DNA of 64,000 nucleotides from Mycolicibacterium litorale (GTDB taxonomy: Bacteria; Actinomycetota; Actinomycetes; Mycobacteriales; Mycobacteriaceae), in contig NZ_AP022586.1 in assembly GCF_010731695.1 (NCBI RefSeq), positions 1,116,001 to 1,180,000 of the forward strand, written 5' to 3'. Within the stretch, counting starts at the first letter, position 1. Each line of letters begins with the position of its first letter. Under the pieces are notes generated by a model. That model did no database searches and was not told the origin of the DNA. It saw only the letters and a program-made list of their open reading frames with translations. Shown here one piece after another: positions 45,416 through 53,321 of this stretch. The translations under genes and the position numbers were made by a program.

Positions 45416-45498
45416 ACTTCCTGATAGAGCTTGGCACAGGCCTCTTTGGTAGGTGCACCGTCCTCGCGTGAGTCAGATGCATCGGGGTCGGGAGGCAT
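45416..45498 (-). pseudogene. 5' fragment of a gene cut by the IS (unidentified)
   Basis: An ATG at 45498 opens a frame of 27 codons (beginning MPPDPDASDSREDGAPTKEA) that runs into the IS terminus at 45415. It reads like the hydrophilic start of a real protein but is too short to identify, and no ribosome-binding site is clear. It could equally be chance. Confidence 0.3.
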
Positions 45499-45605
45499 AT
45501 TAGACACGGCACGACCTTAGGACGGCGGTCTCACATGTCACGCCGACGCGCCGTTTGCTGTGGTGGGTCTGCTTCCGCAGCGCGGGGACAATATGGAGAC
45601 CTTTC

Positions 45606-45632
45606 GGTCACATCGGTCACATCTGTCACAGG
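45606..45632. repeat. Three tandem 9-bp GGTCACATC repeats
   Basis: GGTCACATC occurs twice head to tail (45606-45614 and 45615-45623), followed by a degenerate third copy TGTCACAGG (45624-45632). They lie about 50 bases from the tRNA-Lys fragment. Short direct repeats near an attachment site can be integrase or excisionase arm sites; this is a suggestion only. Confidence 0.45.
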
Positions 45633-45682
45633 CAGCAAACACTCCGAAACGACAACAACCCTGCCTGAGCATTGCGTTTGCA

Positions 45683-45733
45683 TGGTGCGCCGTCAGGGTT
45701 TCGAACCCCAGACCCGCTGATTAAGAGTCAGCG
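45683..45733 (-). pseudogene. tRNA-Lys(CTT) 3' half, attachment-site-like
   Basis: Read on the minus strand, 45733 to 45683 gives a perfect anticodon arm (GCTGA, loop CTCTTAA with anticodon CTT, TCAGC), variable loop, T arm (TGGGG TTCGAAA CCCTG), the 3' acceptor strand ACGGCGC and ACCA. Upstream of the anticodon stem the D arm and 5' acceptor strand do not pair properly. Identity to a tRNA-Lys thus begins at the anticodon stem, which is the usual core left by tyrosine-integrase insertion into a tRNA gene. It is unlikely to be a working tRNA. Confidence 0.65.
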
Positions 45734-45878
45734 GCTGTCAGCGATGCCTGGGCTACCGGCGTCGCCGCGAAAACGTCAGAGTAGCTCTATCTGCTCAGGT
45801 TCCTCGACGCTAGGCCCGTTAAACTCCACCAGCGTATGACGGATCAATGGACGGTTTGTACGCCACTGGTTGGTCGAA

Positions 45879-45922
45879 GTCAAACAACCAGAACGCTATT
45901 TATCGACAATAGGTTGTTTGAC
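45879..45922. promoter_or_regulatory. 11-bp inverted repeat in front of the toxin-antitoxin operon
   Basis: GTCAAACAACC (45879-45889) and GGTTGTTTGAC (45912-45922) are exact inverted repeats separated by 22 AT-rich bases, ending 27 bases before the first gene. AbiEi/MenA-type antitoxins autorepress by binding inverted repeats at their promoters, so this is the likely operator, with promoter elements in the spacer. Confidence 0.7.
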
Positions 45923-45949
45923 AAGTAGTCACTGAGTAGAGTAACAGAC

Positions 45950-46909
45950 GTGCTCTCTGCTTCGATTCCTGCCCGCTTGGTCGACGCAGGCGTGCGGATG
46001 GTGACTGGTGATGCACACAGCATCACATACCGAATCGATGGCCGCGCCGTAGTAGCGGACCTGGTTCTGGCAGAACGTGTGCCATCTCCGGCCGCAGTCC
46101 TTAGTCGTGTGCGCCGCCATCCAGGCCGCCGCGTATTCGTGGTGTGCGAGACCATCTCAGATGAGGCACGTTCAGCGCTCCTGGCTCAGGCTGACGTGGA
46201 TCTCAGCGTCGGCAGCACCGGCGAACTGGTGCTCTCCGGGCGAACCTACCGAACGCCAACACCAGGACGGCCGCCCCGCGCCGCCAGCGAGCGCAGCTGG
46301 CGGCGGCGGGCGGCTGAACGGGTCTGTGTGCTTACGCGCGGTCACCTCCGCCAACGCGACATTGCCGCGGCCATCGGAGTTAGCCAGCAGGCGGTGTCCA
46401 AAATGACCGAGAAGGATCCGCTGCCGGACACGCCGATGACCGAGGCTGCGCGCCGGGAGCTCCTGGTGAAACTGGCATTGGTACCTGCGGACAGCGGACT
46501 TGTCGAAACGTACTGGTATGGAATGGATCCGGTAGTGGAGCAGGTGCGCAGTGCGACCCGACTCGGCGCCGAGCTCACCGTGCCGATCCTTGCTGGCGGC
46601 GAGGTCGCCGCCGACGTCCTGCGACCGTGGCAGGTACCAACCAGAGGTCTGGTCTATGCCAAAGAACTGGTCGACCTCTCCGAGTTCGGTTTGGTGGAGG
46701 CCACCGCCGAGGAAGCGACCTTGACTGTGCGGGTTCCCGCCGACCCGACCGTCTGGACGACCGCGGCCTGGTGGCGGCGGGTTCGTGATACGCAGCGTTC
46801 CGACATCATCACTGTGGATCCAGTGATTGCGCTTCAGGACCTCAGCGGCGGTGCCGATCTTGGCGACGGTGCACCGCAGCATCTCAGCGACTGGATCGTG
46901 CACCGGTGA
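45950..46909 (+). CDS. AbiEi/MenA-like antitoxin with HTH domain
   Basis: A 319-residue protein with a helix-turn-helix near residues 134-155 (RQRDIAAAIGVSQQAVSKM), preceded by a domain of unknown fold containing HPGRRVFVVCETISDEAR and followed by an alpha/beta C-terminal part (LTVPILAGGEVAADVLRPW). It is coupled by ATGA to a nucleotidyltransferase-like gene. This two-gene layout matches type IV-like AbiE/MenAT systems, where the first protein represses the operon and antagonises the nucleotidyltransferase toxin (for example Rv2827c/Rv2826c). Assignment rests mainly on context and the HTH. Confidence 0.65.
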   Translation: MLSASIPARLVDAGVRMVTGDAHSITYRIDGRAVVADLVLAERVPSPAAVLSRVRRHPGRRVFVVCETISDEARSALLAQADVDLSVGSTGELVLSGRTYRTPTPGRPPRAASERSWRRRAAERVCVLTRGHLRQRDIAAAIGVSQQAVSKMTEKDPLPDTPMTEAARRELLVKLALVPADSGLVETYWYGMDPVVEQVRSATRLGAELTVPILAGGEVAADVLRPWQVPTRGLVYAKELVDLSEFGLVEATAEEATLTVRVPADPTVWTTAAWWRRVRDTQRSDIITVDPVIALQDLSGGADLGDGAPQHLSDWIVHR

Positions 46910-47649
46910 CCGGAACAGCATCGGTGCAAATCGCCTGCACTGCGGTGGCCGACGACAACGGAATGCGTGCACTGCGTGACGTGGCCGCAGTCACTGCCGA
47001 CATCGAGTACCGCGTCATCGGCGGTCACATGGTGCGACTGCTGCGGCACGTCTACAACGTGTCGGGCATACCGCGACTGACCTCCGACGCAGACACCGGG
47101 ATCGACGTCAACGTGGCGTCCACCGGGAACCTCCACGATCGACTCACCGCACTGGGGTACACCGCTGAGTGCGGCAACCGCTACGAGCGGGGTGAGCAAG
47201 CGGTCGACCTCTTAGTTCCCACCGCAGCCAAACCAGGCAAGCGGATCATCGGCGAACGAGCCTTCGACGGAGCGCCAGGGCTGCGGTTGGCGCTCGCCCT
47301 ACCGCCGATCGAAGTCGCCGTCACAGCCCGACTCACCGACGGCGACACGGTTGAGTTCGAAATTCCGGTTCCCGACGTCGAGGCAGCATTCGTGTTGAAG
47401 ATGCTGGCACGTACCGTTCGCGACTCCGAACGTGACCTCCAGGATATCGAGACACTACTGGAGATCGTCGCGTCACAACCCGATTACCACGCTTCGCCGT
47501 GGCGCCTGGGCGACCCCAAGATCACAAAGGCCGGCGAGCGCGGCGACGCTGCGCGTGTGGCAGCGCAGATGATCTCCAGTCCGCCGACGAGGGTGCCGGC
47601 CAGAGTGCGGGCGCTGCTCCGGCGCCATGTCGCCATCGTGTCGCGATGA
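46906..47649 (+). CDS. AbiEii/MenT-like nucleotidyltransferase toxin
   Basis: A 247-residue protein with the minimal nucleotidyltransferase signature: YRVIGGHMVRLL near residues 36-46 and TSDADTGIDV near residues 59-68, giving Gly-Gly and Asp-x-Asp (Asp61, Asp63). The fold is that of COG2253/AbiEii-type toxins, some of which add nucleotides to tRNA 3' ends and stop growth. It overlaps the putative antitoxin by 4 bases. The C-terminal half is variable. A house-keeping NTase role is possible but the coupling favours a toxin. Confidence 0.7.
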   Translation: MTGTASVQIACTAVADDNGMRALRDVAAVTADIEYRVIGGHMVRLLRHVYNVSGIPRLTSDADTGIDVNVASTGNLHDRLTALGYTAECGNRYERGEQAVDLLVPTAAKPGKRIIGERAFDGAPGLRLALALPPIEVAVTARLTDGDTVEFEIPVPDVEAAFVLKMLARTVRDSERDLQDIETLLEIVASQPDYHASPWRLGDPKITKAGERGDAARVAAQMISSPPTRVPARVRALLRRHVAIVSR

Positions 47650-47826
47650 CGCACCAGCAGACAGTCGTTCGTTTCCGTGCGGCTACGCCGAGCGAAACGG
47701 TTTCGGTCTCGACGGAGCCGGCAAATGCTGAGCCGGAGCATTGACATGGCTGCTGGCTGCGCGGGTCCCCACGCCGGTGGCAATAACGGCTAGGTCGTTG
47801 TCGGCGGAGCGGCGTAGTCTAGTTAC

Positions 47827-48942
47827 ATGGATGTAGTTCCCGCGACGCCTGCCAACCTTGATAATGGTACGTCCTCGCCGGGACCTGGCGAATTCGCCGC
47901 GCAGGTCTATCCAGCAGCCGAGCGCGAGGCGGCTGGCCCGCGCCCCGAGCGCTTCCAGGTCCTCGCTCTCGATGGAGGGGGCGCCAAGGCGTTGTTCACT
48001 GCGCATGTGCTTGCACGTCTGGAGCAGGATCTGGGCGTTAGGATCACCGATTCCTTCGACCTCATTGCTGGCACGTCGGCGGGCGGCATCGTCGCACTGG
48101 GTCTCGGTGCGGGCCTCACGCCGAAGGAGATTGTCTCCCACTACGAAGAACTGGTCGAGAAAGTCTTTCCGGCGTCGAGGCGGCGAGGATGGCGCCGACC
48201 ACGGCAGCTGAGATCGCCCATCTATGACGCAGAGGCGCTGCGGCAAGCGTTGACCGGCGTCCTCGGAGCCCGACTCCTTGGCGACAGCACGAAGCGACTC
48301 GTCATTCCCGCGTGGGATGTACAACGCGGGGCCGTGCACATCTTCAAGACTCCGCACCACACACGGCTGACCCGCGACTGGCGCATACCGATGGTGGACG
48401 TTGCACTGGCGACCTCGGCGGCGCCGCTGTACTTCCCCGCGGCGTACGTCGACGGACACAGGCTCATTGACGGCGGAGTATGGGCCAACAACCCGGCTGT
48501 CGTCGCGATCGCCGAGGCCGTCAGCATGCTCGGTGTTCCTCTCGACGCGATTACCGTCCTCAACGTCGGCACCATTGATCAGCTGACCGATCACCCCAAG
48601 CGCTTGGACCGCGGCGGACTCTTACACTGGGCAAGACCGATTGCCCCGCTGATCCTTAACGCCAGCAGCCGTGGCGGACAGGGCCTCGCCGAACACTTGA
48701 TCGGCAAATCCAACTACACGCGCTTCGACGCTCTAGTGCCCGGCGGCCTCTACGCACTGGACTCGGCGGACCCAAAGGACGTGGCCGGCCTCGCTGCCTC
48801 AGTCAGCCGAGAACTCAGCCCTAGCTACACCGCGAAATTCGCTGACCACCAGGCGCCCGCATACACACCGGTGAACGGACGCCGACACCGCGACGATCCG
48901 GGCAGCATTTCACACACGGAGGCCCCCAATGCAACTCGCTGA
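47827..48942 (+). CDS. CapV-like patatin phospholipase, CBASS effector
   Basis: A 371-residue patatin-like lipase. The oxyanion loop is LALDGGGAKALFTAH near residues 47-60, the nucleophile elbow GTSAGG has Ser84, and the catalytic Asp is in LIDGGVWANNP near residue 215. In CBASS, CapV is switched on by a cyclic dinucleotide and degrades membrane phospholipids to kill the infected cell. The next gene is the CD-NTase, overlapping by 14 bases, the order seen for capV-dncV in Vibrio cholerae. About 45 N-terminal residues before the lipase domain are low-complexity. Confidence 0.9.
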   Translation: MDVVPATPANLDNGTSSPGPGEFAAQVYPAAEREAAGPRPERFQVLALDGGGAKALFTAHVLARLEQDLGVRITDSFDLIAGTSAGGIVALGLGAGLTPKEIVSHYEELVEKVFPASRRRGWRRPRQLRSPIYDAEALRQALTGVLGARLLGDSTKRLVIPAWDVQRGAVHIFKTPHHTRLTRDWRIPMVDVALATSAAPLYFPAAYVDGHRLIDGGVWANNPAVVAIAEAVSMLGVPLDAITVLNVGTIDQLTDHPKRLDRGGLLHWARPIAPLILNASSRGGQGLAEHLIGKSNYTRFDALVPGGLYALDSADPKDVAGLAASVSRELSPSYTAKFADHQAPAYTPVNGRRHRDDPGSISHTEAPNATR

Positions 48943-49942
48943 CCACTTCAACGTCTTGCTGAAAGACACGGTCAATCTCAGCCAGTTCAAACTGGACCTA
49001 CTCAACCAGCGCGTCGAAGCCATCTACAAGGCACTCAAAGCCGACGTCGAAATCGGTGCGCTGATCACCGGCAAGACGCCGCAAGGCTCCTGGGCACACC
49101 GCACGATCATCAACCCCGTCGGTGACAACGAGTTCGACGCCGACTTCATGCTCGACATGAGCCAGAACCCGGACTGGGCCGACAACCCCAAGACCTACAT
49201 CGATGAGGTCTACGCAGCCCTGCATCGGCACAGCACCTACGGCACCATGCCGCACTCACGTAAGTGCCGCTGCGCGCGGCTCGTCTACGCCAACTCCATG
49301 CACGTCGACATCGTCCCTCACCTCAACCTGGCCGACGGTCGAGAGGTCATCGTCAACCGCGACGACAACGAGTGGGAGCTGACGAACCCGCAGGGTTTCA
49401 CCGATTGGATGAAGAAACAGGACTCTATCGCCAGCGGGAACTTACGCAAAGTGATCAGACTCATGAAATACCTTCGTGATCACAAGAATTCGTTCACCGG
49501 CACACGTTCAGTCCTGCTGACCACCATGCTGGGGGAGCAGGTAACAGACTTGCGCAAGCTCCTGGACCCGAGTTACTACAGCAACGTCCCCACAACTCTT
49601 CTTCATGTCGTGCAAGACCTCGACACCTGGTTGCAAGCGAACCCGATCAAGCCCTCCATCGCCGACCCGTCCGGTTCCGGCGTGACGTTCGACCACCGGT
49701 GGGGACCAGACCCCGAGAGCGCTCAGGCGACCTACAGCTACTTCCGTGACCGAATCCACGTGCATGCCGCCGACATCGAAGCGGCCTACGAGGAGAAAGA
49801 CAAAGACCGCAGTGTCCAGCTGTGGCAGAACATCTTCGGCGACGGATTCAAGGCGCCGGCCACAACAACCGCTAGCGCGAAGTTTCCAGCAGCCACCTCT
49901 GCCGCGGACTCAACAGTGGGGCGCTCTGGTCGGGCAGGGTGA
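48929..49942 (+). CDS. CBASS CD-NTase (cyclic oligonucleotide synthase)
   Basis: A 337-residue cGAS/DncV-like nucleotidyltransferase. The active-site loop is GKTPQGSWAHRT (Gly53-Ser54), the metal-binding pair FDADF (Asp70, Asp72), and the third acid MHVDIVPHL (Asp127). The ATG follows ACGGAGG inside the capV end. On phage infection it should make a cyclic nucleotide that activates CapV. The C-terminus is a loose tail ending in Arg-Ala-Gly, consistent with conjugation through the terminal Gly by the Cap2 protein encoded next (GTGA overlap). The nucleotide product cannot be read from sequence. Confidence 0.9.
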   Translation: MQLADHFNVLLKDTVNLSQFKLDLLNQRVEAIYKALKADVEIGALITGKTPQGSWAHRTIINPVGDNEFDADFMLDMSQNPDWADNPKTYIDEVYAALHRHSTYGTMPHSRKCRCARLVYANSMHVDIVPHLNLADGREVIVNRDDNEWELTNPQGFTDWMKKQDSIASGNLRKVIRLMKYLRDHKNSFTGTRSVLLTTMLGEQVTDLRKLLDPSYYSNVPTTLLHVVQDLDTWLQANPIKPSIADPSGSGVTFDHRWGPDPESAQATYSYFRDRIHVHAADIEAAYEEKDKDRSVQLWQNIFGDGFKAPATTTASAKFPAATSAADSTVGRSGRAG

Positions 49943-51714
49943 CCAGACGCCACCAGCCCACGCTGACGGGCTGGCAGAAGCATCTCCTCGCCGAACTCAA
50001 AGCGCTAGCGCAACAACGTCCCAACGAAATCCAGGTCCGAGGAAGACCCACGCTCGACGCTAGCGGCGAGGCGTCGCTCCGCATCTCGCTACGCACGGCC
50101 GCCATCCCGCATCATCCGGGTGGCCTGCAACTTCAAGAGACCGAGGAGTTCATCCTTCAGCTTCGCCCCTCTTCGTACTCGCTACCGGCTATCGACGTTG
50201 ATCACACTCGGTTTCTCGGCTACCCCCATGTGCTCGCGGGTCAACGACTATGCATCTATTTGGATCCTTCACGGGAATGGCAGCCGACGCTTGGTGTGGC
50301 CGGCCTACTCACCCGCCTTTGGGACTGGCTCGTCGACGCGGCCGCCGGAAACTTCGACGCCGCCACCGCCATGTACCACGCTGTTGGCGGAGTGCCGCAT
50401 CAGGCACATGACACACCGACGATCGTTACCCGAGAACCCGGACCGGCGAAGCGCCACCAAACGGCTCACCTGATCGCCCGGTCAACGCACCGATACGACC
50501 TGACGTACTCGCCTGGAGCTGCCGGGCATCGCGTACCGGTAATTACCCTGGCCACCGCGCTGCCGTTCGGTGCCGCATCCACATTCGCGCTACTGCTTGC
50601 TCTCCTGGACGACCCCTACCTTGACCGCCTCGAAGGACGGGCTCCCCGGATCGCACCGCAATCGCCGGCGTTCCTCACCGCCCTCCTGGCGAGTGCGTTA
50701 CGAAATCACCACGACGCCGAGCAATACTTCGTCCTCGCCGTGCCGCACCCCGCTGGAGGCCCACCCCACCTCTTGGGCGGACGGCTCCCCACCCCAACGG
50801 CGAATGCGCTCCGCGAGGTCGCGCAGCAACGGGGTGTGGGGGTTGTTCTCGACCCCGCGAAGATCAACACTGAAATCCCGATTGAGTGGTGCAGGATGTC
50901 CGACGAACGACCCGAAGTGACAACCCGCCGCGACGACGGCCGCCCCGTGAACGGATTTCAACGAAAGACTGTCCACATCTGGGGCTGCGGCGGGCTCGGA
51001 TCATGGATCGCCGAATTCATCGCTCGCGCAGGAGCATCGGAGATCACCGTGTGCGACCCTGGCATCGTCACCGGCGGCTTGCTCGTCCGACAAAACTACG
51101 TCGAAGACGACATTGGCCGTTCCAAAGCCGAGGCACTCGCTGGACGGCTCCGCGCGATCCGTGATGACCTGACGGTCACCGTCGCAGAAGGGCACCTCCC
51201 AGAAGACCACACGTCATGCCTGGCAGCGGATCTCATCATCGACGCCACAGTGAACAACGGCATCACGAGCTGTCTCGATGCGTTGGCAACTGCGCCGACG
51301 CGAAAGGCATTGATCGCTCAGGTCGCCACAGACGCTCGCTCTGGCACGCTCGGCCTAGCCGTGCTGTGCGCCGCAAGCGCAACAGCGACAGTTTCCAGCA
51401 TCGATCAAGACGCTGGCCGAACAATCCAGGGCGACAGCGGACTTGAGCTCTACCACACGCTGTGGCAAGAACCCAGCGATGACGAACTTATACCAACCAG
51501 GGGCTGCTCGGTCCCCACATTCCACGGCTCGGCAGCCGACCTCGTAGCGGTCGCAGCCACACTCGTCAACCTGATCGGAAGCCACCTCCAACAACCGGAC
51601 TCCGCGGTTTCGGGCACACACCTCATCGCTCTGCCGCACGCGGCCAGCGGCCCCCGACACCACTTCCTCCCCGGTGTAACGCACCCCATGGATCACACAG
51701 CAGGGACAGAATGA
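49939..51714 (+). CDS. CBASS Cap2, E2-E1 fusion conjugating enzyme
   Basis: A 591-residue protein. The N-terminal E2-like domain has the probable catalytic Cys105 in LAGQRLCIYLDP. A middle region (about 160-330) resembles the inactive adenylation half. The C-terminal ThiF/E1 domain has the nucleotide loop VHIWGCGGLGSWIAEF near residues 345-360 and the probable E1 Cys523 in PTRGCSVPTFHG. Cap2 links the CD-NTase C-terminus to target proteins, priming it. It is coupled to the CD-NTase upstream (GTGA) and to an 80-residue gene downstream (ATGA). Lack of a JAB domain here is notable. Confidence 0.88.
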   Translation: MTRRHQPTLTGWQKHLLAELKALAQQRPNEIQVRGRPTLDASGEASLRISLRTAAIPHHPGGLQLQETEEFILQLRPSSYSLPAIDVDHTRFLGYPHVLAGQRLCIYLDPSREWQPTLGVAGLLTRLWDWLVDAAAGNFDAATAMYHAVGGVPHQAHDTPTIVTREPGPAKRHQTAHLIARSTHRYDLTYSPGAAGHRVPVITLATALPFGAASTFALLLALLDDPYLDRLEGRAPRIAPQSPAFLTALLASALRNHHDAEQYFVLAVPHPAGGPPHLLGGRLPTPTANALREVAQQRGVGVVLDPAKINTEIPIEWCRMSDERPEVTTRRDDGRPVNGFQRKTVHIWGCGGLGSWIAEFIARAGASEITVCDPGIVTGGLLVRQNYVEDDIGRSKAEALAGRLRAIRDDLTVTVAEGHLPEDHTSCLAADLIIDATVNNGITSCLDALATAPTRKALIAQVATDARSGTLGLAVLCAASATATVSSIDQDAGRTIQGDSGLELYHTLWQEPSDDELIPTRGCSVPTFHGSAADLVAVAATLVNLIGSHLQQPDSAVSGTHLIALPHAASGPRHHFLPGVTHPMDHTAGTE

Positions 51715-51953
51715 GGGCAACGGAACGTCAACGCAATGCCCCATCAGAGGGCGTCATTGTCGAGCGTCTTCGCACCGAGGCAACCAACTGGATCAACGCC
51801 GTGGCGCTCCAATCAGGACGCATCGACCGACGCTTCAACAAGCGGCACGCCGACCACGTGGAACTCCAAACTCTTGAACGTGACCTGCACTTCTTCCTGT
51901 TAGCGGCGGTACGCCTTCGCCGCTGTATCGAGCAGGTGTCTCGATACCAGTAA
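51711..51953 (+). CDS. Unknown 80-residue protein at the end of the CBASS operon
   Basis: Its ATG overlaps the Cap2 stop (ATGA), so it is probably translated with the CBASS operon. The product looks fully helical and amphipathic (VIVERLRTEATNWINAVALQ, then VELQTLERDLHFFLLAAVRL), with a single Cys near the C-terminus and many Arg. It is not a Cap3/JAB protease: there is no EXnHxHPxxxxD motif and it is too short. It may be a small accessory subunit or the N-terminal fragment of a decayed longer protein, since the DNA downstream looks degenerate. Confidence 0.6.
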   Translation: MRATERQRNAPSEGVIVERLRTEATNWINAVALQSGRIDRRFNKRHADHVELQTLERDLHFFLLAAVRLRRCIEQVSRYQ

Positions 51954-52302
51954 AGAAAGTTCTCACATCGCAGGTCAGCGACGGTCAGGCTATTGGTCCG
52001 GCCTGCCGCTCGCGGCGTCTCGATGCGGCGAGCAGCGAGGGCAGCTGCGCCTCGTCGTGATGCCAGCGCTGTGGCCTGCGACTTAGTTCCGGCGCCGGTC
52101 GTGGGTGCATGCATGCGTGGCGGCGGACGGAGGGCGGAGCGCAGGGAGCGGCGCGGACGGGAGCGCCAGCGGACGGGAGCAGAGCGAGCGTAGCGAAGCC
52201 TGCTGGTGGCCGCCGGTTCCTGCGGGTCGCGGGTGTCCAGGATCTGCGCCATCAGCCGCGACGGGGCTGCGGCATGGTGCTGGGGCTCGTAGGCTGGCGG
52301 TT
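51954..52302. other. Gene-free, degenerate interval between CBASS and AICE modules
   Basis: The 349 bases contain no convincing gene. The part from about 52120 to 52200 is a purine-rich run of imperfect GGAGCG/GGACGG units. The stretch looks like decayed DNA at a module boundary; no inverted terminal repeat or tRNA fragment was seen. Confidence 0.55.
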
Positions 52303-52839
52303 GTGAGCGTAGTTTTGGCGCAGCGTGCACGGCGCGAGGCCGAGGCGCGGCTGGCTGAGCAGCCGCGGCGGTTGGCGCATGTCCGGGGGGTCGCGACGAC
52401 TGCCGAGCGGTTGAGCCGGCGTTTCGATGCTCAAACGGCGGACTGTCTGGTCGCGGCGGGGTGGTTGCACGATATCGGTTACGCACCGTCGGTGCGCCGG
52501 ACCGGTTTTCATCCCCTTGATGGAGCGGAGTTCGTGCGATCGGCGGGTTTCGGGGAGCTGGTCGCTTCCTTGGTGGCCTTTCATACCGGAGCGCACGCGG
52601 AGGCTGCCGAGCGGGGCTTGTCGGGTTTGTCCGCGTTCAGCGATCCGCCCAGCAATGTCCTTGATGCGTTGACTTTTTGCGATCTGACGACTGGACCTGA
52701 CGGGGCGCCGATATCACCGCGAGATCGACTACGCGACGTGTTGGCGCGTTATGGATCCGAGGACCCGGTGCACCGGGCGGTCGACGCGGGCCGCGACGAA
52801 TTGTTGGCGGCGGTCCGGCGAGTACGCGACTGGCTGTAG
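52303..52839 (+). CDS. HD-domain protein
   Basis: A 178-residue HD-superfamily phosphohydrolase-like protein: the first His in RLAHVRGVATTAERL and the His-Asp doublet in AAGWLHDIGYAP, followed by FHPLDGAEFVRS and a further His in LVAFHTGAHAEA. The GTG at 52303 gives a compact HD protein; the frame upstream is GC-rich repeat sequence and is rejected. Small HD proteins like this accompany Nudix genes in many actinomycete integrative elements. Substrate unknown, possibly a nucleotide. It is convergent with the Nudix gene, 8 bases away. Confidence 0.8.
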   Translation: MSVVLAQRARREAEARLAEQPRRLAHVRGVATTAERLSRRFDAQTADCLVAAGWLHDIGYAPSVRRTGFHPLDGAEFVRSAGFGELVASLVAFHTGAHAEAAERGLSGLSAFSDPPSNVLDALTFCDLTTGPDGAPISPRDRLRDVLARYGSEDPVHRAVDAGRDELLAAVRRVRDWL

Positions 52840-52847
52840 CCCAGCGG

Positions 52848-53315
52848 TCAGCCGAGGTAGGGGCTGTCGCGGCGTTGCAGGTAGTGCTCGACGCGCAGTC
52901 GCATCGACGGATGCATATCCAGGCCAGCGATGTCGTCGGGGGCAGTCCAGGCGATGTCGGTGCTTTCGTGGTCGATGGCGAGGGTCCCGCCGAGCACCGT
53001 GGTGGCGAACAGTAGCGAGAATTGTTGGCGCACTTCGCCATCGGTGAACGCGACCACGTGGTGGGGGTTGGTGTAGACACCGACCAGACCCGTGACTTCG
53101 ACGTCGAGCCCGGTTTCTTCTTTGACTTCCCGCACGGCGGTGTCGGCGATGGTTTCGCCGATGTCGTGTCCGCCGCCGGGTAACGCCCACAGGGTGTTGT
53201 CGCGGCGTTTGATCAGCAGAATACGACCTTGTTCGTCGGTGACGATGGCCGAGGCGGACGGAACGACACTGTTGGGCGCCGGGGCGTTGGGGTCATTGTA
53301 GTAGTCGGTGCGCAT
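52848..53315 (-). CDS. Nudix hydrolase (Pif-like)
   Basis: A 155-residue Nudix protein. The Nudix box GGHDIGETIADTAVREVKEE fits Gx5Ex7REUxEExGU near residues 47-69. In pSAM2 a Nudix protein, Pif, blocks redundant transfer between cells that already carry the element, and Nudix genes are common in these elements. The gene is 6 bases downstream of the HTH/PLD regulator on the same strand, so the two form an operon. Function as an immunity factor is inferred from context. Confidence 0.88.
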   Translation of the reverse strand: MRTDYYNDPNAPAPNSVVPSASAIVTDEQGRILLIKRRDNTLWALPGGGHDIGETIADTAVREVKEETGLDVEVTGLVGVYTNPHHVVAFTDGEVRQQFSLLFATTVLGGTLAIDHESTDIAWTAPDDIAGLDMHPSMRLRVEHYLQRRDSPYLG

Positions 53316-53321
53316 CGGGGG

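Larger units (their letters stand above)
45384..45949. other. Interval without an intact gene between the IS and the toxin-antitoxin pair
   Basis: This 566-base stretch holds the right IS end, a short broken reading frame on the minus strand, three GGTCACATC-type repeats, a tRNA-Lys 3' half and the inverted repeat in front of the toxin-antitoxin operon. A 61-codon plus-strand frame ending in the tRNA fragment at 45720 is not convincing as a gene. Confidence 0.6.

Noticed and set aside
45535-45720. 61-codon frame ending in GFEPQTR inside the tRNA-Lys fragment
   Set aside because: The ending is just the translated tRNA T arm, seen commonly in spurious small frames; the rest encodes the VTSVTSVT repeat and resembles nothing.
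51711-52302. Cap3 (JAB/MPN isopeptidase) after Cap2
   Set aside because: No EXnHxHPxxxxD-type motif was found in any frame between Cap2 and the HD gene.
45384-52302. Left attachment site matching the tRNA-Leu 3' end (GGGGGGACTTGAACCCCC)
   Set aside because: No copy of this string was seen by eye; serine recombinases may leave only a few shared bases, so it was left unassigned.
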